A DNA stretch of 64,000 nucleotides from NCBI RefSeq assembly GCF_002847445.1, contig NZ_CP025432.1, positions 62,001-126,000 on the forward strand, given 5' to 3'. The position numbers and the translations under genes are program-made. The DNA is from Paracoccus zhejiangensis. GTDB taxonomy: Bacteria; Pseudomonadota; Alphaproteobacteria; Rhodobacterales; Rhodobacteraceae. Shown piece after piece: positions 18,994 through 26,765 of this stretch (its first letter is position 1; each line of letters begins with the position of its first letter). The notes beneath the pieces were generated by a model. It did not search any database. It saw only the letters and a list, made by a program, of their open reading frames with translations, and was not told the origin of the DNA.

Positions 18994-19035
18994 CTAAGAC
19001 ACGTGCATAAAGACGTAGTTATGCACGTGTCTTAG
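18994..19035. repeat. perfect 17-bp inverted repeat with 8-bp spacer
   Basis: Left arm 18994-19010 (CTAAGACACGTGCATAA) and right arm 19019-19035 are exact reverse complements, separated by AGACGTAG. The unit ends 11 bp before the IS66 tnpA ATG. The 8-bp spacer equals the IS66 duplication length, so it could be two abutting element ends, or else a hairpin or operator controlling tnpA. No T-tract follows. Confidence 0.7.
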
Positions 19036-19046
19036 TGGGAGAGGCC

Positions 19047-19415
19047 ATGCTGGGCGAGGTTCTGGGCGTTGAGCGGCGCCGGCGGTGGAGTGATGACGAG
19101 AAGCTCGAGATCGTGCTCGAGGTGGGTGTTGGCGGGGCCTCGGTCACGCAGGTTGCCCAACGGCACGAGCTCACGGGGTCGCAGATCTATAGCTGGCGCC
19201 GTGACCTGAAGAAGAAGGGGCTTTGGTCGCCGGATCTGGGCGCGGTTTTTCTGCCGGTCGATTTCGGACCGCATTCCGAACCCGCACAATCCCCTGCACC
19301 CTCTCGGCCTGTTCTTGTGGAACTGCGGCTTTCCAATGGTCGTTGCCTTCGTTTCGACAGCAGCATGGATGGCGAGGCACTGACCCGGCTGATCCGTGCG
19401 GTGGAAGCGGCATGA
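19047..19415 (+). CDS. tnpA: IS66 TnpA (IS66 orfA, helix-turn-helix)
   Basis: A 122-aa protein from ATG 19047 (an in-frame ATG 12 bp upstream is possible). It has the IS66 OrfA helix-turn-helix: RRWSDDEKLEIVLEV, SVTQVAQRHELTGSQIYSWR (about 40-60). Its stop overlaps the tnpB ATG (ATGA). It is intact, but the element lacks a complete TnpC. Confidence 0.88.
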   Translation: MLGEVLGVERRRRWSDDEKLEIVLEVGVGGASVTQVAQRHELTGSQIYSWRRDLKKKGLWSPDLGAVFLPVDFGPHSEPAQSPAPSRPVLVELRLSNGRCLRFDSSMDGEALTRLIRAVEAA

Positions 19416-19759
19416 TCGGTCCGGGCACCGGCGTTCGCGTCTACTTGGCATGCGGCGCAACGGACATGCGGAAGGGAATTGCCGGCCTTTCGGCCCTGGC
19501 TCAGGACGTGTTGCGCCAGAAGCCAACCAGCGGTGCGGTTTTTGCCTTCCGGGGGCGCAAGGGGGATCGTCTGAAGCTGCTCTACTGGGATGGCCAAGGC
19601 TTCTGCCTCTACTACAAGGTTCTCGAGCGCGGGCGCTTTCCCTGGCCGAACACCGAGGCCGGGGTAGCGCGGCTGACCTCCGCCCAGCTGGCGATGCTGT
19701 GGGAGGGGATAGACTGGCGGCGACCGGACTGGGGCGCACCGCCCGCCCGGGTCGGGTAG
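19412..19759 (+). CDS. tnpB: IS66 TnpB (IS66 orfB)
   Basis: A 115-aa protein with the IS66 OrfB signature: VYLACGATDMRKGIAGLSAL, FAFRGRKGDRLKLLYWDGQG and FCLYYKVLERGRFPWP. The start is set by the ATGA overlap with tnpA, rejecting an upstream ATG inside tnpA. Intact accessory protein of the element. Confidence 0.92.
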   Translation: MIGPGTGVRVYLACGATDMRKGIAGLSALAQDVLRQKPTSGAVFAFRGRKGDRLKLLYWDGQGFCLYYKVLERGRFPWPNTEAGVARLTSAQLAMLWEGIDWRRPDWGAPPARVG

Positions 19760-19806
19760 ATTATCCGTTTGAATCTTCTTGTTTTATTGGCCTCACATGC
19801 CTGCGC

Positions 19807-20300
19807 ATGGTATCAGTCACCATGTCCGATGATGCCGACATTCTCTCTGACGACCCCGCGGTCCTGAAGGCGATGATCGCTGCGCTTCAGGCAGAGAATG
19901 CGCGCATGTCGGCCACGCTCCAGGCCCACGAGCAACTGGTTCAGGCCCTTCGCCTGCGGATCGCCAAGTTGCAGAAGCAGGCCTTCGGCAAGTCCTCTGA
20001 AAAGATTGAGCGCGAGATCGCCCAGCTGGAGCTGGCGCTGGAGGATCTGCTGGTCGCAGCCGCCGAACAGCGCGACGGGCCGGTCGAAGATGATGAGCCA
20101 GCCGCGGTCGATGCTCCTGCTGCCGGGGCGAAGCCCCGCCGACGTCCGCGCGTGTCGGACGCAACACCTCGCGAACGCCGGGAGCTCGACCCTGGCTCCT
20201 GTTGCCCCGATTGTGGGGGAGACCTGCGAGTGGTGGGCGAGGACGTCAGCGAGCTCCTCGACCTGGTCGCGGCGCAGATGAGGGTCATTCAGATTGCGCG
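19807..20300 (+). pseudogene. tnpC: IS66 TnpC transposase, N-terminal fragment
   Basis: About 165 codons of the N-terminal region remain: a leucine-rich coiled coil (LQAENARMSATLQAHEQLV), the KQAFGKSSEKIE block, and a CxxC zinc motif (CCPDCGGDL) followed by VSELLDLVAAQMRVIQIAR. The DDE catalytic region is missing. The continuing frame is read-through of the integrase antisense strand and is not TnpC. Confidence 0.88.
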
Positions 20301-21324
20301 GGTGCCCGCCTGCTTCTGGATCTGGTGCCAGAAGCGACGGATTTCCTTCACCGGCTGGCCCGGCACGTCGCCCGGGAAAAGGAACGGGGACCCGCGCGGC
20401 ACCAGCAACTGGCGCTGGCGGACGATAGCCGCGGCTTCGTCCGAGATAGGCAGCCGGTGGATCTTCCGTCGCTTGCTCATCCTGGCGGGTTTGGACCAGC
20501 TCAGATGTTCAAGATTGAAATGCTCGAACCGCGCCTGCCGGACCTCGCCGACCCGCGCGCCGGTCAGCATGCAGCGCCGGATGATGTCGGCAGCACGCTC
20601 GTCCTCGGCCGCGTCCAGCGCCGCAGCCAGCTTCCTGATCTCCTCCTGCGACAGAAACCGTTCGCGCGGGTTTTCGATCCGGCGGCGGAAGCCAGAGGCC
20701 GGATTGTCCTCGCGCCAGCCCCAGCTCTGCGCATAGGTGAACATCTTGCGCAGCACCTCGCCGACACGGGTGGCACGCACCGGCGCGGGCTTTGCGCCTT
20801 GCAGCTTCCGGGCGGGATTGTTCGGCTTCTCCTTGTGCGGTCGGGCGCGGCCCTCGGCAATGCGGCTCAGCAGCTTTTCCACGTCACAGGGCGTGATCTC
20901 GGTCACCAGCCTGTTGTTCCAGTCCGGTCCGACCAGCTTGATCAGCATGGAGCGTTGATCCGAGGCATTGGTCTTCGCGAGATTGGGCAGATGCACCTCG
21001 ACATAGCGTTCAACGAGATCCTTGAACCGGGGCGCGTCCCGCCCGCCTTCCTTGGTCCCCAGCGGATCGCCACCGGCATCGATATCGCGGCGCAGCTCTT
21101 TCGCCCGCTCCCGCGCCGCCGCCGTCGACCATTCCGGCCAGCCCCAGCGTCATCCGCCATTGCCGTCCGGCATGGCGGTAATCCAGCGTGAAGGCCCGGT
21201 TACCGTAGCGGTAAATGCAGATGGCAAATCCCCGCACCTCGCTGTCGAAAATCTGATAGTCCCGGCCCGCTTTCGGCGCTGCTTCCCGCACCGATTTCTC
21301 GTTCAGTCTCAATCGCTTCACCAT
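20289..21324 (-). pseudogene. tyrosine-recombinase (phage-type integrase) pseudogene
   Basis: The N-terminus (MVKRLRLNEKSVREAAP, FDSEVRGFAICIYRYG) is a DUF4102/P4-type integrase start. The catalytic domain follows in another frame: core-binding region, then RCMLTGARVGEVRQARFE with the first catalytic Arg and KRRKIHRLPIS with the catalytic Lys. A frameshift lies at about 21120-21160. The C-terminal HxxR...H...Y motifs are absent because the gene stops at WHQIQKQAG, where IS66 begins. It cannot recombine. No tRNA or attachment repeat was visible nearby. Confidence 0.87.
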
Positions 21325-21580
21325 GACCAGCGCCTACTTCTTGCATCCAACACAAGGCTCAGGCTCGCGCGCAAGGCAAGTCATACATCGCAGCGTGGAC
21401 CGGCAGGGAGGCGGAAGGTGGCGGAACCTCGGGGTAGGCTTGCCGGTAAGGGCACTACCTAGCAATAATGCAGGCGGACAGCAAATGACGCGCTGCGATG
21501 CAACGCACCATACGCTAGACGAAACCGATCGTTGGACTATGAATAAAAATCCAAACCTGCCCGTTCTTGCCAAACTGATG

Positions 21581-22273
21581 TCAGATCCTGCGCATTTCGG
21601 CCTGCGCGACGATCGGTCCCGTCGCAATGCCACCCGGCGCGCCACCGGCGGGTTCGTCGGTGATGGCAAGGGTGGCATTCGCGACCAGAATTCGCAGATC
21701 CTCCGGGATCGGCATCGCGGCCTGCCCCTCATGCGGCATGATGCCCAGAGAGATGGGTGCGCGATCGCCCTGAATTAGCCAAAGCTCGAAATCGCGGCCC
21801 GCAGCGGGCGGCTGCCCCGCGACCGAGACCCGCATCTCGCCATCGGTTTCGTCATAGAGCGCGGTCAGGCGAACGCTGTTGTCGGCTGATACCATTTCCG
21901 AAACCCAAAGCTGCGGTTCGGCGTCAGGACCCGGCTGCCCCAGCCACAGCAGGGCAAGCAGCGCCATTGATGCAAGAACAGAACCAATGGAAAGCCATTG
22001 CCAGAACCTGACAGAGCTTGCAGGCGGGGATGGGTCGGGGAACAGCCGCCGTTCGACCTCATTCCACACCTTGGCGGGCGGGCTGACCGGTCGGACCTCA
22101 TCCGCGATCGGGTCGAAATGCGTCTGCCATCTGGCGACCTCGGTGGCAAGGGTCGGTTCGCTTAGCAGGCGGCGCTGGAACGCTTCGCGCTCGGCAAGGG
22201 GCAGGGTTCCAAGGACATATTCGCCAGCCGTGGCAATGTCGTGGGGATCAAGTTCCGGGGCGTCATCGGTCAT
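21581..22273 (-). CDS. RskA-type anti-sigma factor
   Basis: A 230-aa single-pass membrane protein: a cytoplasmic N-terminal sigma-binding domain (about 1-80, with HDIATAGEYVLGTLPLAERE), one helix (about 89-111, LSIGSVLASMALLALLWLG), and a periplasmic beta domain (about 125-230, RskA C-terminal fold with GRDFELWLIQGDRAPISLG). No zinc-binding ChrR motif is present. ATG 22273 overlaps the sigma stop (ATGA), so an upstream GTG was not used. It holds the adjacent ECF sigma factor inactive until a signal triggers release. Confidence 0.88.
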   Translation of the reverse strand: MTDDAPELDPHDIATAGEYVLGTLPLAEREAFQRRLLSEPTLATEVARWQTHFDPIADEVRPVSPPAKVWNEVERRLFPDPSPPASSVRFWQWLSIGSVLASMALLALLWLGQPGPDAEPQLWVSEMVSADNSVRLTALYDETDGEMRVSVAGQPPAAGRDFELWLIQGDRAPISLGIMPHEGQAAMPIPEDLRILVANATLAITDEPAGGAPGGIATGPIVAQAEMRRI

Positions 22274-22815
22274 CTGGTCAGACACTCCCTTAGCTTGATC
22301 AGGCTGCGCCGAAGCCAGCTTCTGATGGTGTTCAGGGGCGCACCGAAGCGTTCGGCCAGTTCCAGATAGCTTTCGCCTTCGACATAGGCGAGGCGCAATG
22401 CTTCGGCTCGGCTTGGCTCCAGCTCTGCAAGGCAGGCTTCGATCCTTCGGCCCTCGGATCGCAGCACAGCCGCATCCTCGGGGCCGGGGCTGTCTTCCGC
22501 AAGTCGTTCTGCCGCGTCCAGATCACCGCCACTGGGCCTGCGCCGCCTTAGGTTGTCGATTGCCAGATTGCGCGTGACGGCGTTCATCCATGCCTGCGGA
22601 CTTGCCACCTGCGAGGCATAACGATCGGCGTTGTGCCAGATCTTTATGAACACCTCCTGCAACACATCTTCCGCCTCTGCCTGATCCTTCAAGATACGTA
22701 GACAGATCCCGAAAAGTTTCGGTGAGGCGATTTGGTAAAGCTGCCGAAACGCAGCCCGGTCCCGCAGGGCGACGCGAGCGAGCAGTTCCTGAAGCTCTGC
22801 TGCATCTGAAGTCAT
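22270..22815 (-). CDS. ECF-family RNA polymerase sigma factor
   Basis: A 181-aa sigma-70 family protein with region 2 (AFRQLYQIASPKLFGICLRI, EAEDVLQEVFIKIW, AWMNAVTRNLAIDNLRRRR) and region 4 (LRLAYVEGESYLELAERFGA, TIRSWLRRSLIKLRECL), and no regions 1 or 3. GGAG precedes the ATG. It is coupled to the anti-sigma gene and divergent from the fasciclin gene and lipid-modification run, which are its likely targets. It resembles the SigK/RskA-type ECF group. Confidence 0.93.
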   Translation of the reverse strand: MTSDAAELQELLARVALRDRAAFRQLYQIASPKLFGICLRILKDQAEAEDVLQEVFIKIWHNADRYASQVASPQAWMNAVTRNLAIDNLRRRRPSGGDLDAAERLAEDSPGPEDAAVLRSEGRRIEACLAELEPSRAEALRLAYVEGESYLELAERFGAPLNTIRSWLRRSLIKLRECLTR

Positions 22816-22956
22816 CGATGGCTCCGGTTAGCTGTCTTTGAGGTTGCAACAGCACATTGAACGCCGCAAGTCGTTCTCGATTTTCACGAAAGCGTGAGCT
22901 GTGCAACAAGAGTCATTTAAGCCTCGTCTCTTCACTACCAACCACAGGAGGATGGA
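22816..22956 (+). promoter_or_regulatory. divergent promoter region between ECF sigma and fasciclin genes
   Basis: The 141-bp gap should hold promoters for both directions. Rightward, TGCAAC followed 17 bp later by CGTCTC, about 50 bp before the fasciclin ATG, is a possible ECF-type -35/-10 pair. Leftward, a similar TTGCAAC occurs near the sigma start. This is inference from spacing only. AGGAGG precedes the fasciclin ATG. Confidence 0.35.
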
Positions 22957-23466
22957 ATGAAAGTCTTGAATTTTGCTGTGACCACCGCGTTTGCTCTGGC
23001 GGCCACGGCCGCCGTTGCTCAGGATATGCCGACAACCGTCGCCGATATTGTGATGGAGTCTGCAGACCACACCACCCTGGAACAGGCCGTTGTCGCTGCC
23101 GAAATGGGCGAGGCTCTGATGGGCGAAGGCCCGTTCACTGTCTTTGCGCCCACCGATGCGGCCTTCGCGGCCCTGCCGGAGGGCGCGCTTGAAGAAGCGT
23201 TGATGCCCGAAAACCGGGACAAGCTGGTCCAGATCCTTGGCTGCCATGTGGTCGAGGCGAAAGCGCTGGCTGCCGATGTGGCCCAGATGATTGCCGATGA
23301 TGGCGGCACCCATCCCGTCACGACCATGGGCAACTGCAGCCTGAACCTGACGCTGGACGGTGATATGGTGAAGATCAACGACAGCGTGACCGTCACGGCT
23401 GCGGACCTGCAGGCCGGCAACGGCGTGGTGCATGTTATCGACGGCGTGCTTCTGCCTGCGATGTGA
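22957..23466 (+). CDS. secreted fasciclin (beta-Ig-H3) domain protein
   Basis: A 169-aa protein: signal peptide (residues 1-22, cleavage likely after VAQ or VAA) followed by one fasciclin domain with its conserved ends, GPFTVFAPTDAAFAALPEG (about 56-74) and NGVVHVIDGVLLPAM at the C-terminus. It is probably periplasmic or envelope-associated; such domains mediate adhesion or have unknown stress roles. It is the first gene rightward of the ECF sigma operon and is followed by a strong terminator, so it is largely monocistronic. Confidence 0.92.
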   Translation: MKVLNFAVTTAFALAATAAVAQDMPTTVADIVMESADHTTLEQAVVAAEMGEALMGEGPFTVFAPTDAAFAALPEGALEEALMPENRDKLVQILGCHVVEAKALAADVAQMIADDGGTHPVTTMGNCSLNLTLDGDMVKINDSVTVTAADLQAGNGVVHVIDGVLLPAM

Positions 23467-23487
23467 TCGTCGCAAGGCGTTCGACTT

Positions 23488-23520
23488 ATCCGGGCGACAG
23501 CGATGCTGCGCCCGGATTTT
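23488..23520 (+). terminator. Rho-independent terminator after the fasciclin gene
   Basis: ATCCGGGCG pairs with CGCCCGGAT (9 bp), with an inner CAGC/GCTG stem and a GAT loop, followed by a short T run. It lies 21 bp after the fasciclin stop and 20 bp before the FAD-oxidoreductase ATG. It separates or attenuates transcription into the downstream run. Confidence 0.8.
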
Positions 23521-23540
23521 ACACGAGATGTCACGGGGTG

Positions 23541-24830
23541 ATGGTGAACCAACTGAAGCGCTTGCGGATCGCGATCATTGGCAGCGGAATCTCGGGTCTG
23601 GGGGCCGCATGGCTGCTTGATCCGCATCACGACATCACCTTGTTCGAGAAAGAGCCGCGTCCCGGTGGCCATGCGCGCACCGTTCGGGCGGAAGGTGTGG
23701 ATGTCGATACCGGGTTTATCGTCTGCAATCGCCGAACTTATCCGCTGTTCGTGCCGCTGATGGAAAAGCTTGGTGTCCCGCTGGGGCCAAGCGACATGTC
23801 ATTCTCGGCCAGCTTCGCAGGTGGGCGATACGAATACGGCACGTTTTCGATCCGCGCGATGTTCGCGCGGCCGGCCTGTCTGATGGATGTCGCGCATTGG
23901 CGGCTGATCCGCGATATCCTGCGCTTTTTTCGCCAGGCACCTGCCCATTCTGCGCATGAGGGCAGCATCGGGGATCTGATAAGCGCGTTGCGTTTGGGTG
24001 ATGAGTTCCGCGACCGTTTCCTGCTGCCCATCTCGGGCGCGATCTGGTCGACGCCAACTGCCGGAATGATGCATTTCCCGGCAAGCGCCTTCGTGCGGTT
24101 TTTCGACAATCACGGGCTTTTGTCGGTGAATGGCCAGCCGGAATGGCTGACGGTGAAGGGTGGATCGCAGGTATTTGTCGACAGGATCCTTGAACGGGTT
24201 TCAGGCGATGTCCGGCTGTACAGCCCGGTCCATGCCGTGCGGCGCGATGGCGGTGGCATCAGCATCGCCAGCCCGCGCGGAGAGGAGCGTTTCGACAGGG
24301 TTGTCTTTGCGACACATGCGCCGCAGGCTTTGGCAATGTTGGAAGATGCCAACAGGGATGAAACCGCGATACTTGGTGCCCTGCGAACGCAGGCGAACCG
24401 GATGGTGCTGCATTCCGATCCCCGGCTGATGCCGCGACGGCGTGCGGTCTGGGCGTCGTGGAACTATGTAACGCGGGGGGCGACCCCCGCCACGGACCAG
24501 CCGATCAGCCTGTCCTACTGGATGAACCGGCTACAGAACCTCGACACGCCCCGCCCGCTGATCGTGACACTGAATCCCGAAATCGAGCCGGATCACGTCC
24601 ATGACGAGGCCAGCTTCGCCCATCCGCAATTCGACGCGGCAGCGATTGCCGCGCAGGCCCGGCTGAGCGAGATACAGGGACGCGGAGGTGTTCACTATGC
24701 CGGTGCATGGACGCGTTACGGCTTTCACGAAGATGGCTTGCTGTCGGCCCTGCGCGTCGCGCAGTCGATGGGGATCGAATGGCCGCTCTGCCCCGACCCT
24801 TGGGCCACGCCGAAGCAGGTGGCCGCGTGA
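23541..24830 (+). CDS. FAD-dependent amine-oxidase-like protein (UfaD/COG2907-like)
   Basis: A 429-aa flavoprotein. An N-terminal dinucleotide-binding motif (RIAIIGSGISGLGAAWLLD, about 7-25), FEKEPRPGGHARTV (ribose-binding Glu and GG motif) and a C-terminal FAD block (VHYAGAWTRYGFHEDGLLSA) mark the NAD(P)/FAD amine-oxidase superfamily. Neighbouring DUF1365 and CFA-like genes match the Rhodobacter set in which such a flavoprotein (UfaD) desaturates a methylated fatty acyl chain during furan-fatty-acid synthesis; assigning that role here is inference from context. ATG 23541 places the Rossmann motif at the usual position; an upstream ATG would start inside the fasciclin stop and terminator. It overlaps the next gene (TGATG). 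Confidence 0.82.
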   Translation: MVNQLKRLRIAIIGSGISGLGAAWLLDPHHDITLFEKEPRPGGHARTVRAEGVDVDTGFIVCNRRTYPLFVPLMEKLGVPLGPSDMSFSASFAGGRYEYGTFSIRAMFARPACLMDVAHWRLIRDILRFFRQAPAHSAHEGSIGDLISALRLGDEFRDRFLLPISGAIWSTPTAGMMHFPASAFVRFFDNHGLLSVNGQPEWLTVKGGSQVFVDRILERVSGDVRLYSPVHAVRRDGGGISIASPRGEERFDRVVFATHAPQALAMLEDANRDETAILGALRTQANRMVLHSDPRLMPRRRAVWASWNYVTRGATPATDQPISLSYWMNRLQNLDTPRPLIVTLNPEIEPDHVHDEASFAHPQFDAAAIAAQARLSEIQGRGGVHYAGAWTRYGFHEDGLLSALRVAQSMGIEWPLCPDPWATPKQVAA

Positions 24831-25615
24831 TGGCCGATCTGTGGGATGGCGCGCTGATCGACGCCGCGATCTGGCACGCACGGGCGGGCGATGTCGCGCG
24901 GCAGTTCCGTTATCGCTCGCTTTACGCGGCGCTGCCGGTTGACTCGCTGGAGGCCGGTCGCCTGCCGTTGCGACCTGACATACTGGGGCTCTGGCGGTTG
25001 CGACGGCTCGATCACGGTGCTCGCGATGGCAGCCCGCTGACCGACTTCATCCAGTCGCAGTTGGCGCCGGTCGGTCTGGCAAATTGCCGGACCGCCTTGG
25101 TCACGATGCCGCGCGGTTTGCTTCACGGCTTCAACCCGGTCAGCTTCTGGCTGGCGCGGGATGATCTCGGCTTGCGGGCGGTGCTGGCCGAGGTGTCGAA
25201 CACCTTCGGCGAAAGCCATCTGTATCTTTGTCGTCATGCGAATAATCGCGTGATCGAACCGGGCGATCGGCTGTCCGGCGAAAAGCTGTTTCACGTCTCG
25301 CCCTTTCTGCCGCGCGAGGGGCATTATGTCTTTCGCTTCGATTCCGGTCCAGTTCGGTTCGGCGCCTGGGTCGATTGGTTCGGCAAGGATGGCAATCTGC
25401 GTCTTCAAACCTCGATGACCGGCAAGGCGCGCGCGCTGACCGCCGCGTCCCTGCGCCGCGCCGCTTTGCGCCATGCGTTTCAGCCACTGCGCGTGACCGG
25501 GCTGATCCACTGGCAGGCGGTGAAGTTGTTTTTGTGCGGTGTGCGCTATCGCACCAAACCCACACAGCTTGAGATACGCCACTCAGAAGCGACGAAAGAG
25601 AGACCGGATGTTTGA
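24830..25615 (+). CDS. DUF1365 family protein
   Basis: A 261-aa protein of the DUF1365 family, recognised from ALYAALPVD-like N-terminal residues, the central FNPVSFWLARD block, EVSNTFGESHLYL, KLFHVSPFLPREGHYVFRF and the C-terminal RVTGLIHWQAVKLFLCGV. Members almost always lie between an FAD oxidoreductase and a CFA-type methyltransferase, as here. In Rhodobacter a DUF1365-type neighbour has been implicated in furan-fatty-acid formation; the catalytic role is not visible from sequence. The start is fixed by the TGATG overlap. Confidence 0.85.
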   Translation: MADLWDGALIDAAIWHARAGDVARQFRYRSLYAALPVDSLEAGRLPLRPDILGLWRLRRLDHGARDGSPLTDFIQSQLAPVGLANCRTALVTMPRGLLHGFNPVSFWLARDDLGLRAVLAEVSNTFGESHLYLCRHANNRVIEPGDRLSGEKLFHVSPFLPREGHYVFRFDSGPVRFGAWVDWFGKDGNLRLQTSMTGKARALTAASLRRAALRHAFQPLRVTGLIHWQAVKLFLCGVRYRTKPTQLEIRHSEATKERPDV

Positions 25616-26765
25616 AGATCGGATCAGATCGGAATTCCTGCGCAGCCTTGACGGCATCCGTTTTGGCAAGTTGCGCCTGACAACGCCCGACGGCGCGACC
25701 CGCATTTTCGCGGGCGACCAGCCGGGACCGGCGGCGGCGCTGACGATCCACGACTGGCGCATGGTGCCGGCGCTTGCTGCAAAGGGCGATATCGGCCTGA
25801 CCGAGGCCTATCGCGACGGCTGGTGCAATACGCCAGATATGACAGCGCTGCTGACCCTGGGGCTGAGGAACGAGCATGCGCTTGACCGCTACATCTATGG
25901 CAAGCCCCTTCAGGCATTGGCGATGCGGCTGCTGTACCTGCTGAACCGCAATACGCGGACGGGCTCTCGGCGGAATATCGCGGCCCACTACGATCTGGGG
26001 AATGACTTCTATGCGCTGTGGCTGGATGAAACGATGACCTATTCCTCGGCAATCTTTGCCGAAGGCGACGATCTGGCGATGGCGCAGCGCAGGAAATACG
26101 ACCGCATCATCGAGGGGCTGGCTGGCGGATCGGGCCGTTTGCTGGAAATCGGCTGCGGCTGGGGCGGCTTCGCCGAACGCGTGCTTCAGCGTGGCGATTT
26201 CGCGCCGAAGGGGCTGACGCTTTCGACCGAGCAGGCCGCCTTTGCCCGCGTCCGTCTGGGTCCGGGGGCCGAGATCGCGCTTCAGGATTACCGAGACGAA
26301 AAGGACCGCTTCGATCACATCGTGTCCATCGAGATGTTCGAGGCCGTGGGCGAGAGGTTCTGGCCCGTCTATTTTGGCAAGCTGGCTGAGGCGCTGACGC
26401 GGCAGGGGCGCGCGATGATCCAGACGATTACCGTCGCTGACCGTTATTTCGACCGCTATCGCAAAGGCGGCGACATGGTGCGCAGCTTCATCTTTCCCGG
26501 CGGCATGCTGCCCTCGCCCACGCGGTTCCGGGCCGAGGCCGAACGCGCCGGGCTGCGGGTCGATGACATGTTCGGCTTTGGCCGCGATTATGCCCGCACG
26601 CTGTCGCATTGGCTGGATCAGTTCGACGCAAAGCGGGCCGATGTGCAGGCGATGGGTTTTGACGAGGCCTTCATCCGCATCTGGCGCTTTTATCTGGCCG
26701 CCTGCATTGCGTCCTTCGCGGTCGGCCGGACCGATGTGATGCAGTATCGGCTGGCCCATGCCTGA
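25608..26765 (+). CDS. cyclopropane-fatty-acyl-phospholipid synthase family methyltransferase
   Basis: A 385-aa SAM-dependent lipid methyltransferase of the CFA family. Motif I (LLEIGCGWGGFAERV) is at about 178-192, preceded by YDLGNDFYALWLDETMTYSS and followed by FDHIVSIEMFEAVGERFW, all CFA hallmarks. It methylates double bonds of membrane phospholipid acyl chains, giving either a cyclopropane ring or an unsaturated methyl branch (the UfaM-type reaction); sequence alone does not decide. It overlaps DUF1365 by 8 nt and the MFS gene by 8 nt, implying translational coupling. Confidence 0.9.
   Translation: MFEDRIRSEFLRSLDGIRFGKLRLTTPDGATRIFAGDQPGPAAALTIHDWRMVPALAAKGDIGLTEAYRDGWCNTPDMTALLTLGLRNEHALDRYIYGKPLQALAMRLLYLLNRNTRTGSRRNIAAHYDLGNDFYALWLDETMTYSSAIFAEGDDLAMAQRRKYDRIIEGLAGGSGRLLEIGCGWGGFAERVLQRGDFAPKGLTLSTEQAAFARVRLGPGAEIALQDYRDEKDRFDHIVSIEMFEAVGERFWPVYFGKLAEALTRQGRAMIQTITVADRYFDRYRKGGDMVRSFIFPGGMLPSPTRFRAEAERAGLRVDDMFGFGRDYARTLSHWLDQFDAKRADVQAMGFDEAFIRIWRFYLAACIASFAVGRTDVMQYRLAHA

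Larger units (their letters stand above)
19047..20300 (+). mobile_element. IS66-family element, 3' half missing
   Basis: The three genes tnpA, tnpB and tnpC are in canonical order and overlap, but tnpC is cut at about 20300, where integrase sequence on the opposite strand begins. The right terminal repeat is therefore absent. The left boundary is uncertain: it may include the palindrome at 18994-19035. Confidence 0.85.

Noticed and set aside
20202..21191. 329-aa open frame on the plus strand across the integrase
   Set aside because: It is the complement of the integrase pseudogene and has no recognisable domain.
21325..21580. Attachment site for the integrase
   Set aside because: No tRNA gene or direct repeat could be found near the integrase start; the 256-bp gap has no visible structure.
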